A stretch of 64,000 nt of DNA from Pseudoclavibacter sp. RFBB5 (lineage in GTDB: Bacteria > Actinomycetota > Actinomycetes > Actinomycetales > Microbacteriaceae). This document shows, one piece after another, positions 40,401 through 47,620 of this stretch. The notes under the pieces are model-generated. The model saw only the letters and a list, made by a program, of their open reading frames with translations, had not been told where the DNA came from and searched no databases. Location: NCBI RefSeq assembly GCF_002931555.1, contig NZ_PSTZ01000006.1:248001-312000 (forward strand). The letters are read 5' to 3'. The position numbers and the translations under genes are program-made. The first letter of the stretch is position 1; the number at the start of each line of letters is the position of its first letter.

Positions 40401-41240
40401 ATGAACGCCATCACACGACGACTCATGTGGGTGACCCTTGCCGCCGGCATGTTCGTGCAGAGTCTCTTCGCCTTCACGGGTGGGGGAACGATACCGCTGA
40501 CGATCGCGAGCGTCGCGCTCCTGGCTGCCACCGGCGTGCTGCACGCCTGGGCGACGAGGGGGCCGAAGTTCGCGTCCGTGCTGCTCGCAGCGGCCGCGAT
40601 CGGCTTCTTCGCCGAGGTCGTCGGCGTCGCGACGAGCTTCCCGTTCGGGCAGTACATCTATACCCCGTCGCTGGGCTTCTCGCTCTTCGAGGTGCCCCTG
40701 ATCGTGCCCCTCGCGTGGGTGACGATCGCCTACCCGGCGGTCATCATCGCGCGGCGCCTCGTCGGCACGGCCCCCGGGGTCCTGCGCCGCATCGCGCGCG
40801 TCGCGGTCGCCGCGTGGGCGCTGACCGCCTGGGACGTGTTCCTCGACCCGCAGATGGTCGACTCGGGGCACTGGGGCTGGAAGCACCCTGATCCCGGCAT
40901 CCCCGGCGTCGACGGCATCCCGCTCACGAACTTCCTCGGCTGGTACCTCGTCTCCCTCATCATCTGCGGGCTCATCGATGCCGTGGCCGCGAGGTCGAAG
41001 CGGATCGAGGGCGCACCGGGCGACGCGGTTCCGTTCACGGTCTACCTGTGGACCTATGCGACGTGCGTCGTCGGCAACCTGACCTTCTTCGAGCGTCCGA
41101 GCGTCGCTCTCGTCGGCGGCATCATCATGGGCGCTATCGCGGTGCCGCTTGTCGTCGTGCTGCTGCGCGACTGGCGTGCGCGCAGGTCGGCAGATGACCT
41201 CGTGACAACCGGCGGTCGCAGCGGGGACGCTCCGCGATGA
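40401..41240 (+). CDS. cruF: CruF/DUF422 carotenoid 1,2-hydratase-type membrane protein
   Basis: An integral membrane protein of 279 residues with about seven hydrophobic helices. It belongs to the DUF422 carotenoid biosynthesis family, whose members (CruF in Deinococcus and cyanobacteria; archaeal bisanhydrobacterioruberin hydratase) add water across the terminal C-1,2 double bond. Conserved blocks include GFFAEVVGVATSFPFGQYIYTPSLG, with the Glu-Gly/Ser-Thr and Tyr residues typical of the family, AWDVFLDPQMV and NFLGWYLV. The ATG has a GAGAGGA ribosome binding site and follows an 82-bp gap, the only real gap in the operon. The stop overlaps the next gene. Confidence 0.85.
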   Translation: MNAITRRLMWVTLAAGMFVQSLFAFTGGGTIPLTIASVALLAATGVLHAWATRGPKFASVLLAAAAIGFFAEVVGVATSFPFGQYIYTPSLGFSLFEVPLIVPLAWVTIAYPAVIIARRLVGTAPGVLRRIARVAVAAWALTAWDVFLDPQMVDSGHWGWKHPDPGIPGVDGIPLTNFLGWYLVSLIICGLIDAVAARSKRIEGAPGDAVPFTVYLWTYATCVVGNLTFFERPSVALVGGIIMGAIAVPLVVVLLRDWRARRSADDLVTTGGRSGDAPR

Positions 41241-42778
41241 GCCGTGTCGTCGTGATCGGCGCGGGCGTCGGCGGGCTCGCCTCGGCGGCGCGCCTCGCGT
41301 CGCTCGGTCACGACGTGACGGTTCTCGAGCAGTCCGACGTCATCGGCGGGAAGCTCGGCACGATCGAGCACGATGGCTTCCTCTTCGACACTGGGCCATC
41401 GCTCGTGACGATGCCGTATGTCTTCGCCGAGCTGTTCGGTCAGACGGGTGCGCCGCTCGAGTCGGTGCTCGAGCTCCGGCGCCTCGAGGTCGCGTGCAGG
41501 TATCGATTCGCGGACGGCACCGAGCTCGACATGCCCGGTCGCGTCGAGGAGATCCCCGGTGCGCTGGATGCGGCACTCGGTTCAGGAACTGGGCGGCAGT
41601 GGTCGAGGTTCCTCGAGCGCTCCGGAAAGGTGTGGGACATCGCCCGTGGCCCGTTCCTCGAGTCGCCCATCACCGCGGCCGGTATCGCGAGGCTCGCCGC
41701 GAACCCGCTGTCGCTCGCGAAGGTCGCCCCGTGGCGGAGCCTCCGCGGCTTCGGCGAGCAGGACCTCGCCGACCCGCGCCTGCGCGCGCTGCTCGACCGC
41801 TATGCGACCTACACCGGCTCGGACCCGAGGCGGGCGCCGTCGGCCCTTGCGACCGTCCCGTTTGCAGAGCAGGCGTACGGGTCCTGGTACGTGCCTGGTG
41901 GTCTCTGGCGCCTGGGCGCAGCCATCGCCGACCGGGCCCGCGAGTGCGGTGCGCGAATCCGGACGGGGGTGGATGTGACCCGCATCCTGCAGGAGGGTGC
42001 GCGGGTATCGGGCGTCGAGACGGCGGACGGCGAGCGCATCGCCGCCGACGTCGTGGTCGCGAACGCAGACGCGGAGACGGTCTACGGGAAGCTGCTCAGC
42101 AGCGAGGGCGCCCGGCGCGCGGCGAGGAGCCACGCGAAGCTCGACCCGTCGCTGTCCGGGTTCGTCCTGCTGCTTGCGCTCGACGGGCTGGACGAGGCCG
42201 CCTTCGAACACGGCGAAGCCACGCACCACCGGGTGCTCTTCGCCGAGGACTACGACGCTGAGTTCGACGCGATCTTCGGCGTCGGAGGGCAGGCGCAGTC
42301 GGGGCCGAAGCCGGTCGAGCGGCCCACGATCTACATCGCCGCACCCGAGGATCCGGAGATCGTTCCCGGTCCAGGCAGCGGTGCCTGGTTCGTGCTCGTC
42401 AACGCGCCTCGCCACGACCCTGAGCACGGCGTCGACTGGAATGAGCCCGGCCTCGCCGAGCAGTATGCGGAGTCGCTGCTCGAGCTGATGGCCGAACGTG
42501 GCGTGGACGTGCGCGACCACGTGCGGTGGATGCGCATCCGCACGCCCGCCGACCTCGAGCGGGAGACGCGCTCACCAGGGGGCTCGATCTATGGCACGGC
42601 GTCGAACGGGGCGAAGGCGTCGTTCCTGCGTCCTGCGAACCGGCAGCCGGTCGAGGGACTCTACCTGGTCGGGGGGTCATCGCACCCCGGGGGCGGCCTG
42701 CCGCTCGTGACCCTCTCCGCGGCCATCGTGGCGGAGATGATCGGCCCGGCTGAGGGGCGAGGCTCGACCGCTCCCTGA
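41237..42778 (+). CDS. crtD: CrtD-like carotenoid 3,4-desaturase (second CrtI-family protein)
   Basis: An FAD-dependent desaturase of 513 residues, clearly a different paralogue from crtI. The N-terminal fold is VIGAGVGGLASAARLASLG, with IGGKLG; the C-terminal FAD segment is YLVGGSSHPGGGLPLVTLS. Coupling to a CruF-type hydratase gene points to CrtD-like C-3,4 desaturation of a 1-hydroxy end group, as in spheroidene and deinoxanthin pathways. It could instead be a CrtN/CrtO-like or lycopene-type desaturase. This is the last gene of the operon and is followed by a hairpin. The FAD motifs are intact. Confidence 0.85.
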   Translation: MSRVVVIGAGVGGLASAARLASLGHDVTVLEQSDVIGGKLGTIEHDGFLFDTGPSLVTMPYVFAELFGQTGAPLESVLELRRLEVACRYRFADGTELDMPGRVEEIPGALDAALGSGTGRQWSRFLERSGKVWDIARGPFLESPITAAGIARLAANPLSLAKVAPWRSLRGFGEQDLADPRLRALLDRYATYTGSDPRRAPSALATVPFAEQAYGSWYVPGGLWRLGAAIADRARECGARIRTGVDVTRILQEGARVSGVETADGERIAADVVVANADAETVYGKLLSSEGARRAARSHAKLDPSLSGFVLLLALDGLDEAAFEHGEATHHRVLFAEDYDAEFDAIFGVGGQAQSGPKPVERPTIYIAAPEDPEIVPGPGSGAWFVLVNAPRHDPEHGVDWNEPGLAEQYAESLLELMAERGVDVRDHVRWMRIRTPADLERETRSPGGSIYGTASNGAKASFLRPANRQPVEGLYLVGGSSHPGGGLPLVTLSAAIVAEMIGPAEGRGSTAP

Positions 42779-42820
42779 GCCGCCTGCCCACCGCGACGCG
42801 CGGCGATCCGGCAGGCGGCT
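42778..42820. terminator. Bidirectional hairpin between crtD and DUF1844
   Basis: An 11-bp outer stem (42778-42788 with 42810-42820) encloses a second small stem CCGCG-ACG-CGCGG. It lies between convergent stops. Confidence 0.7.
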
Positions 42821-42828
42821 GCGAACGA

Positions 42829-43203
42829 CTAGCCGTAGACGGGACCCGTGAGGTCCTCGCCCGGCCCCTTGCCGACGGCGTCTGGGTGGTCCGACGCTTC
42901 GCGGAACGCGAGCTGCAGCGAGCGAAGACCGTCGCGGAGCGGTCGCGCGTGGTGGTCGCCGAGGTACGGGAGGCTCGCGGTGAGGAGGCCGGCAAGTGCT
43001 GAGATGAGCTTGCGGGCCTCGTCGAGGTCGAGCTCGTCCTCACCGCTGTCCTCATCGAGTCCGCAGGCGACCGCCGCGGCGCTCATGAGGTGGACTGCAG
43101 TGGTCGTGATGAGCTCCACCGCGGGCACTTCGCCGATGTCGCGGCGCAGGTCGCCGTACTCGGGATCGGTGGCGGAGGGGTTTTCGAGTGAGGCGTCGGT
43201 CAC
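42829..43203 (-). CDS. DUF1844 domain protein
   Basis: A 124-residue acidic protein of unknown function, placed next to infC as DUF1844 genes usually are in actinobacteria. The family core VELITTTAVHLMSAAAVACGL is followed by the helical segment DLDEARKLISALAGLL. The GTG start is preceded by AAAGGA at a normal distance; an upstream in-frame extension is rejected because it would run into the infC promoter region. Its -10 (TACATT on the minus strand, 43230-43235) overlaps the infC -10 of the opposite strand. Confidence 0.85.
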   Translation of the reverse strand: MTDASLENPSATDPEYGDLRRDIGEVPAVELITTTAVHLMSAAAVACGLDEDSGEDELDLDEARKLISALAGLLTASLPYLGDHHARPLRDGLRSLQLAFREASDHPDAVGKGPGEDLTGPVYG

Positions 43204-43225
43204 GCTGGTCCTTTGTGCGAAGTTC

Positions 43226-43234
43226 TGGTAATGT
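43226..43234 (+). promoter_or_regulatory. Extended -10 promoter of the infC-rpmI-rplT operon
   Basis: TGG-TAATGT is an extended -10 element. Transcription from about 43241 would give a leader of roughly 255 nt before infC, with room for autogenous control by L20 or IF-3. The same bases read as TACATTA on the other strand toward DUF1844. Confidence 0.55.
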
Positions 43235-43495
43235 AGCGATCGGTTTCTGCTGTGCAGAGACCGCGAAAGAGGATTCGTCCCACCCGCGCAAACCGCTCTA
43301 CGTAGGTTACCGGGTTGCTCCACTCCCTTCCTCAGTTCGGCCTCACGGCTGCGCGGGAAGAGGTCACAGAGCCTGCAGGACGTGCACGAGTTGCGCGATC
43401 TGCAGACTCCATGACGTCGGGTGGAAACACGCTGCGAGCGCAGTGCTGTTGGTGTGACGCCTCCTTTCCACATTCAGTGAAGTCAGGAGCCTTCC

Positions 43496-44167
43496 ATCAG
43501 CGAACCACGTACCAATGACCGCATCCGTGCCAGTGAAGTCCGCCTTGTCGGCCCGGGCGGTGAGCAGGTCGGAGTAGTCAAGCTCGAGATGGCCCTGCGC
43601 CTCGCGCAGGAGTCTGAGCTCGACCTCGTCGAGGTCGCCCCTAACTCGAAGCCACCCGTCGCCAAGATCATGGATTACGGGAAGTTCAAGTACGAGGCCG
43701 CCCAGAAGGCCAAAGAAGCCCGCCGCAACCAGGCCAACACGGTCCTGAAAGAGGTCCGCTTCCGCCTGAAGATCGACGCCCACGACTACGAGACCAAGCG
43801 CAAGCGCGCTATCGGCTTCCTCGAAGACGGCGACAAGGTCAAGGCCATGATCCAGTTCCGCGGTCGCGAGCAGTCGCGCCCGGAGATGGGCGTGCGTCTT
43901 CTCCAGCGCTTCGCTGAAGAGGTCTCGGAGTACGGCACCGTCGAGTCCAACCCCATGATCGATGGCCGCAACATGGTCATGATCATCGGCCCGTTCCGGA
44001 ACAAGTCCGACGTGAAGGCCGATGCCTCCGCAAAGCGGAACGCAGCTCGCGAGGCGTCGCGGGCGGCCAAGCACGGGCAGCCGTCACCAGACGAAGCTGC
44101 ACAACCAGCTGTAAATGAAGCTGCGACAGAGTCTGCAGCAGAGTCTGCACCAACAGAGGAGAAGTAA
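43496..44167 (+). CDS. infC: Translation initiation factor IF-3 with an ATC start codon
   Basis: Binds the 30S subunit and proofreads initiation codons; 223 residues. The conserved N terminus ([20 protein letters not shown]) lies upstream of the first ATG (43589), and an in-frame stop sits at 43478-43480. No ATG, GTG or TTG lies in between, so initiation must use a rare codon. ATC at 43496 is preceded at 5-6 nt by AGGAGC, a good Shine-Dalgarno sequence. Rare AUU-type starts allow IF-3 to repress its own synthesis in other bacteria. The linker and C domain ([27 protein letters not shown]) are normal. The tail is Ala/Glu-rich and variable. The stop overlaps the rpmI ATG. Confidence 0.93.
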   Translation: MSEPRTNDRIRASEVRLVGPGGEQVGVVKLEMALRLAQESELDLVEVAPNSKPPVAKIMDYGKFKYEAAQKAKEARRNQANTVLKEVRFRLKIDAHDYETKRKRAIGFLEDGDKVKAMIQFRGREQSRPEMGVRLLQRFAEEVSEYGTVESNPMIDGRNMVMIIGPFRNKSDVKADASAKRNAAREASRAAKHGQPSPDEAAQPAVNEAATESAAESAPTEEK

Positions 44168-44361
44168 TGCCGAAGCAGAAGACCCACTCGGGCGCCAAGA
44201 AGCGCTTCAAGGTCACCGGAAGCGGCAAGATCATGAAGCAGCAGGCTGGCCTCCGCCACAACCTCGAGGTCAAGTCCCCCGGTCGCAAGGCTCGCCTGAA
44301 CCAGGACCAGCTCCTGTCCCCGGCAGACGCCAAGGTCGCCAAGAAGCTGCTCGGCCACTAA
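44167..44361 (+). CDS. rpmI: 50S ribosomal protein L35
   Basis: A small basic large-subunit protein, 64 residues, with the classic start [21 protein letters not shown] and [11 protein letters not shown]. The ATG overlaps the last base of the infC stop codon (TAATG), so translation is coupled to IF-3. It is the middle gene of the conserved infC-rpmI-rplT operon. Confidence 0.97.
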   Translation: MPKQKTHSGAKKRFKVTGSGKIMKQQAGLRHNLEVKSPGRKARLNQDQLLSPADAKVAKKLLGH

Positions 44362-44401
44362 GCCGCCCCGCACACGAACTTACTGAGGAGAATCAACACA
44401 C

Positions 44402-44788
44402 ATGGCACGTGTAAAGCGGGCGGTTAACGCCCAGAAGAAGCGTCGCGTCATCCTTGAGCGCGCATCCGGCTACCGCGGACAGCGTTCGCGCCTGTACCGG
44501 AAGGCCAAGGAGCAGGTCATCCACTCGATGGTCTACTCGTACCGCGACCGTCGCGCGAAGAAGGGCGAGTTCCGTCGCCTCTGGATCCAGCGCATCAACG
44601 CCGGGTCCCGCGCGAACGGCCTCACGTACAACCGCTTCATCCAGGGCCTCGGCCTTGCCGGCATCGAGGTCGACCGCCGCATCCTCGCTGAGCTCGCCGT
44701 GAACGAGCCCGCGACGTTCGCGGGTCTCGTCGAGGCCGCCAAGCAGGCCCTCCCGGCCGACACGTCGGCCCCGCGCGCAGCAGCGTAG
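44402..44788 (+). CDS. rplT: 50S ribosomal protein L20
   Basis: Binds 23S rRNA early in 50S assembly; 128 residues, beginning [15 protein letters not shown] and continuing through [17 protein letters not shown] and [18 protein letters not shown]20 represses its operon in several bacteria by binding the mRNA leader; the long infC leader here would permit that but is unproven. A TGAGGAG-type ribosome binding site lies upstream in the 40-bp gap. A strong terminator follows the gene. Confidence 0.97.
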   Translation: MARVKRAVNAQKKRRVILERASGYRGQRSRLYRKAKEQVIHSMVYSYRDRRAKKGEFRRLWIQRINAGSRANGLTYNRFIQGLGLAGIEVDRRILAELAVNEPATFAGLVEAAKQALPADTSAPRAAA

Positions 44789-44836
44789 CGAACTCCGCGG
44801 CCCGACTCGATATGCAGTCAGCGGCCGTCTGAACAT

Positions 44837-44873
44837 GCGGCCGAGAGTCCAGCTCTCGGCCGCATTTTCTTTT
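44837..44873 (+). terminator. Rho-independent terminator of the infC operon
   Basis: An 11-bp GC-rich stem (44837-44847 with 44853-44863) and a 5-nt loop, followed by ATTTTCTTTT, the clearest U-tract in the window. Confidence 0.9.
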
Positions 44874-44985
44874 GCCTCGAGCTCCGCAGCCGCCCGCATC
44901 GGGACGGTGCCGCCCCGCATGAGATCGGCCCCTGAACCACCACTCCAGCCAAGCAGCGCCCCGTGCGCAGGAAGAAGTCGACACC

Positions 44986-45786
44986 ATGATCGAGAGTCCG
45001 CGGAACGCGCGAGTCAAGGAAGTCAGGAAGCTCTCGCAGAAGTCCGAGCGCCAGGAGACTGGTCTGTTCGTCATCGAGGGCCCGCAGGCCGTCCGTGAGG
45101 CGCTCGTCTCGCGCCCCGAGCTCATCGAGGAGCTGTTCGTCACGCCCACGGCGCTCGAGCGTCACTCCGAGCTGCGCGGCCTCGCCGAGGAGGCGCAGCT
45201 CGAGGTCGACTTCGCGAGCGAGGAGGCCATCGACGCGATGGCGGACACCCGCACGCCCCAGGGCGTGATCGCGGTCTGCCGTCAGTTCCCCGCCTCCATC
45301 CGGGATGCGCTGCGCGGCTCCCCGAAGCTCGTCGCCATCCTCGAGGAGGTGCGCGACCCTGGCAACCTGGGCACGATCATCCGGGCAGCTGATGCTGCGG
45401 GTGCTGACGCCGTGATCCTCACGGGTCGCACGGTCGACCTCTACAACTCGAAGGTCGTCCGCTCGAGCACCGGCTCGATCTTCCACCTTCCGATCGCTGT
45501 CGAGGTGACGCTCGACGTCGCGACCTCGCGCGCTCGTGACGCGGGACTGCGCGTCGTGGCCGCCGACATCGACGGTTCGGACCTGCTCTCCGCGCGCGAG
45601 TCGGGCGAGCTGGCTCAGCCGACCGCGTGGCTCTTCGGCAACGAGGCCCGTGGCCTCGATGCGGAGCAGCTGGCCTACGCTGACGCGACGATGAGCGTGC
45701 CGATCTACGGTCAGGCGGAGTCGATGAACCTCGCGACCGCCGCGTCCGTGTGCCTGTACGAGAGCGCCTTCGCGCAGCGCGCGTAG
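44986..45786 (+). CDS. TrmH/SpoU family RNA 2'-O-methyltransferase
   Basis: A SPOUT-fold methyltransferase of 266 residues. A small N-terminal L7Ae-like substrate-binding domain (about 1-95, RNARVKEVRKLSQKSERQETGLFVIEGPQAVREAL) is followed by the knotted catalytic domain with the three SpoU motifs: DPGNLGTIIRAADAAG (near residue 122), WLFGNEARGL (near 210) and IYGQAESMNLATAASVCLYE (near 240). The target is a rRNA or tRNA ribose; which one cannot be read from sequence. The gene has an AGGAAG ribosome binding site and sits between strong terminators, so it is its own unit. Confidence 0.92.
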   Translation: MIESPRNARVKEVRKLSQKSERQETGLFVIEGPQAVREALVSRPELIEELFVTPTALERHSELRGLAEEAQLEVDFASEEAIDAMADTRTPQGVIAVCRQFPASIRDALRGSPKLVAILEEVRDPGNLGTIIRAADAAGADAVILTGRTVDLYNSKVVRSSTGSIFHLPIAVEVTLDVATSRARDAGLRVVAADIDGSDLLSARESGELAQPTAWLFGNEARGLDAEQLAYADATMSVPIYGQAESMNLATAASVCLYESAFAQRA

Positions 45787-45807
45787 CGCCCGCGAGCCGC
45801 AGCAACG

Positions 45808-45864
45808 AAACGCTCCCCGCTGGCAGGACCGAGAGACTCGGTACCTGCCAGCGGGGAGCGTTTT
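45808..45864. terminator. Long bidirectional terminator between the SpoU methyltransferase and gluD
   Basis: A 17-bp GC-rich stem (45810-45826 with 45845-45861), extended by A-T pairs at both sides. It encloses a second 6-bp stem ACCGAG-AGA-CTCGGT. A/T runs flank both ends, suiting termination of the convergent genes. Confidence 0.9.
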
Positions 45865-45877
45865 GTCGCTGGTGCGT

Positions 45878-46879
45878 CTAGACGCGATCGCCGTCGTCGC
45901 GCTTGCGGAGATCGCTCTGCCGCTGCGCTTCGGCGAGATCGTGCTTGGCCTTCTGCCGCTCGTCCTCTTCGAGTTCGAGGACGTCCGACTGCTGGACCAG
46001 GATGAGCTCCGTGTCGGTCACGTTGCCCGCGTTGGTGAGCGGCTCCGGCGCCGCCCCCGCGATGACCTTCGGGTTCTGCGAGATGCGCTTCTGCACGATG
46101 GTCGCGAGCCACGAGAGCAGCACGCAGGTCGCGATGTAGATGGCGCCGATCACGATCGTCACCGGGATGTACGGGCGGCCGTAGTCTGCCTGGCCGCCGA
46201 TGAGCTTCGCCATGTAGAGGAGCTCGTTGTAGGTGATGATCGAGCCGAGGGCCGTGTCCTTGAGCGTCACGACCAGCTGCGCGATGATGACGGGCAGCAT
46301 CGCGCGGATGGCCTGCGGGAGCAGGATGATCTGCATGACGCCGCTCTTGCGGAGGCCGATGGCGTAGCCGGCCTCGGCCTGTCCGCTCGGCAGCGACTGG
46401 ACGCCGCTTCGGATGACCTCGGAGAGGACTGAGCCGTTGTACGCGATGAGCGCGATGACGACGGCCCAGAACGGCTCCATCTTGATGCCGATGGCGGGCA
46501 GGCCGTAGTACATGAGCATCATGAGGATGAGGACGGGGATAGCGCGGAGCCCCTCGACGACCACCGTGAACGGGATGCGGACCCACGCGTGGTCCGATAG
46601 GCGGCCGATGGCGAGGACGAATCCGAGCGCCAGCGCGCCGACGGCGGCGACCAGGAAGGCGCTGAGCGTGGCCCAGAGCGCCTGCGCGATCTGCGTCCAG
46701 ATGGCCGCGTAGCCGAAGATCTGCCACTTGTTGGCGCTCAGGTTGCCCGTTGCGCCGAGGCGGTAGATCAGGAACGCCACGAGGCCGACGATGACGACGA
46801 CCGTGATGATCCCGAGGAGCTTGTTGCGAGCGAGCGCGCGGGGTCCCGGGACGTCGTAGAGAACTGAGGTCTGGCTCAT
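45878..46879 (-). CDS. gluD: Glutamate/amino-acid ABC transporter permease GluD type
   Basis: The second membrane subunit of a polar amino-acid importer, 333 residues. After a cytoplasmic N terminus, a first helix (about 17-38), a periplasmic-side segment and the HisM/GlnP-type permease domain follow, with the EAA-like loop in YNGSVLSEVIRSGVQSLPSGQAEAGYAIG. The charged C-terminal tail is unusually long (about 45 residues, Glu/Gln/Lys-rich). ATG 46879 overlaps the gluC stop by ATGA. It is the last gene of the unit and ends at a strong terminator. Specificity for glutamate is inferred from resemblance to corynebacterial GluABCD. Confidence 0.88.
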   Translation of the reverse strand: MSQTSVLYDVPGPRALARNKLLGIITVVVIVGLVAFLIYRLGATGNLSANKWQIFGYAAIWTQIAQALWATLSAFLVAAVGALALGFVLAIGRLSDHAWVRIPFTVVVEGLRAIPVLILMMLMYYGLPAIGIKMEPFWAVVIALIAYNGSVLSEVIRSGVQSLPSGQAEAGYAIGLRKSGVMQIILLPQAIRAMLPVIIAQLVVTLKDTALGSIITYNELLYMAKLIGGQADYGRPYIPVTIVIGAIYIATCVLLSWLATIVQKRISQNPKVIAGAAPEPLTNAGNVTDTELILVQQSDVLELEEDERQKAKHDLAEAQRQSDLRKRDDGDRV

Positions 46880-47529
46880 CGGGCAACCTTCCAGTGGCGT
46901 TCGAGCGCGTTCTGCACCCACGAGAGCAGGAGCACGAGGACGATGAAGACGATGGCGACCCAGATGAGCACCTCCATCGCGTTCTCACCCCGCTCGCTCA
47001 TGTTGGCGCGGATGATGCCGAGGTTGACGGCCGAGAACCCAGCAGCGACGGTGGTGTTCTTCAGCAGTGCGATGAGGACGCTCATCATGGGCGGGACGAC
47101 GGCGCGTGCTGCCTGTGGGAGCACGATGAGGGTCATGACCTGCCCGAAGGGAAGGCCGATGGCTCGCGCGGCCTCTGCCTGGCCGACAGGCACGGTGTTG
47201 ATGCCGCTTCGAAGCACCTCGGCGACGTACGTGGCGGTGTAGACGCCCAGCGCGAGGATGCCGAGGAGCAGGTAGTCGGTGCGGCCCATCGGGATGAGGA
47301 CGGGCACGGCGAAGACGAAGATGAAGAACACCAGCGTGAGTGGCGTGTTGCGCACGATGTTGACGTAGGCGGCGCCGACGGCCCGAGCGATCGGGACCGG
47401 CGAGACCCGCATGGCACCCACGATGAAGCCGAGGACGAGCGCGAGGAGCGCGCCCCCGAAGAAGAGGATGAGCGTCCCGATGAGGGCCTCACTCCACAGG
47501 TCGAGGTGGTTCGTGAAGATATCGAACAC
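46876..47529 (-). CDS. gluC: Glutamate/amino-acid ABC transporter permease GluC type
   Basis: The first membrane subunit of the importer, 217 residues, with about five transmembrane helices. It shows the EAA loop TYVAEVLRSGINTVPVGQAEAARAIGL, which contacts the ATPase GluA. It lies 91 bp after gluB, a gap holding two hairpins, and overlaps gluD. The pairing of two unequal permeases with one binding protein and one ATPase is the usual layout for this transporter family. Confidence 0.9.
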   Translation of the reverse strand: MFDIFTNHLDLWSEALIGTLILFFGGALLALVLGFIVGAMRVSPVPIARAVGAAYVNIVRNTPLTLVFFIFVFAVPVLIPMGRTDYLLLGILALGVYTATYVAEVLRSGINTVPVGQAEAARAIGLPFGQVMTLIVLPQAARAVVPPMMSVLIALLKNTTVAAGFSAVNLGIIRANMSERGENAMEVLIWVAIVFIVLVLLLSWVQNALERHWKVAR

Positions 47530-47550
47530 GCTCGCCTTCCTTTCTGAGAC

Positions 47551-47611
47551 AGGGCGCGAGGCGCCCTAGGTGCGAACGAGCGGCGGCGAGAGTGAGTCTC
47601 GCCGCCGCTCG
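47551..47611 (-). other. Two intercistronic hairpins between gluB and gluC
   Basis: A 15-bp GC-rich stem (47577-47591 with 47597-47611) directly follows the gluB stop on the minus strand. A 7-bp stem AGGGCGC-GAG-GCGCCCT (47551-47567) comes next. They probably protect or partially terminate the gluAB transcript, giving more binding protein than permease. Confidence 0.65.
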
Positions 47612-47620
47612 CCTGTGGGA

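Noticed and set aside
43188-43457. 89-codon frame in the infC leader
   Set aside because: Its start lies upstream of the promoter, it has no ribosome binding site, and the product resembles no protein; better explained as untranslated leader.
43589-44167. infC starting at the first ATG
   Set aside because: It would remove 31 conserved N-terminal residues of IF-3 that are clearly encoded upstream in the same frame.
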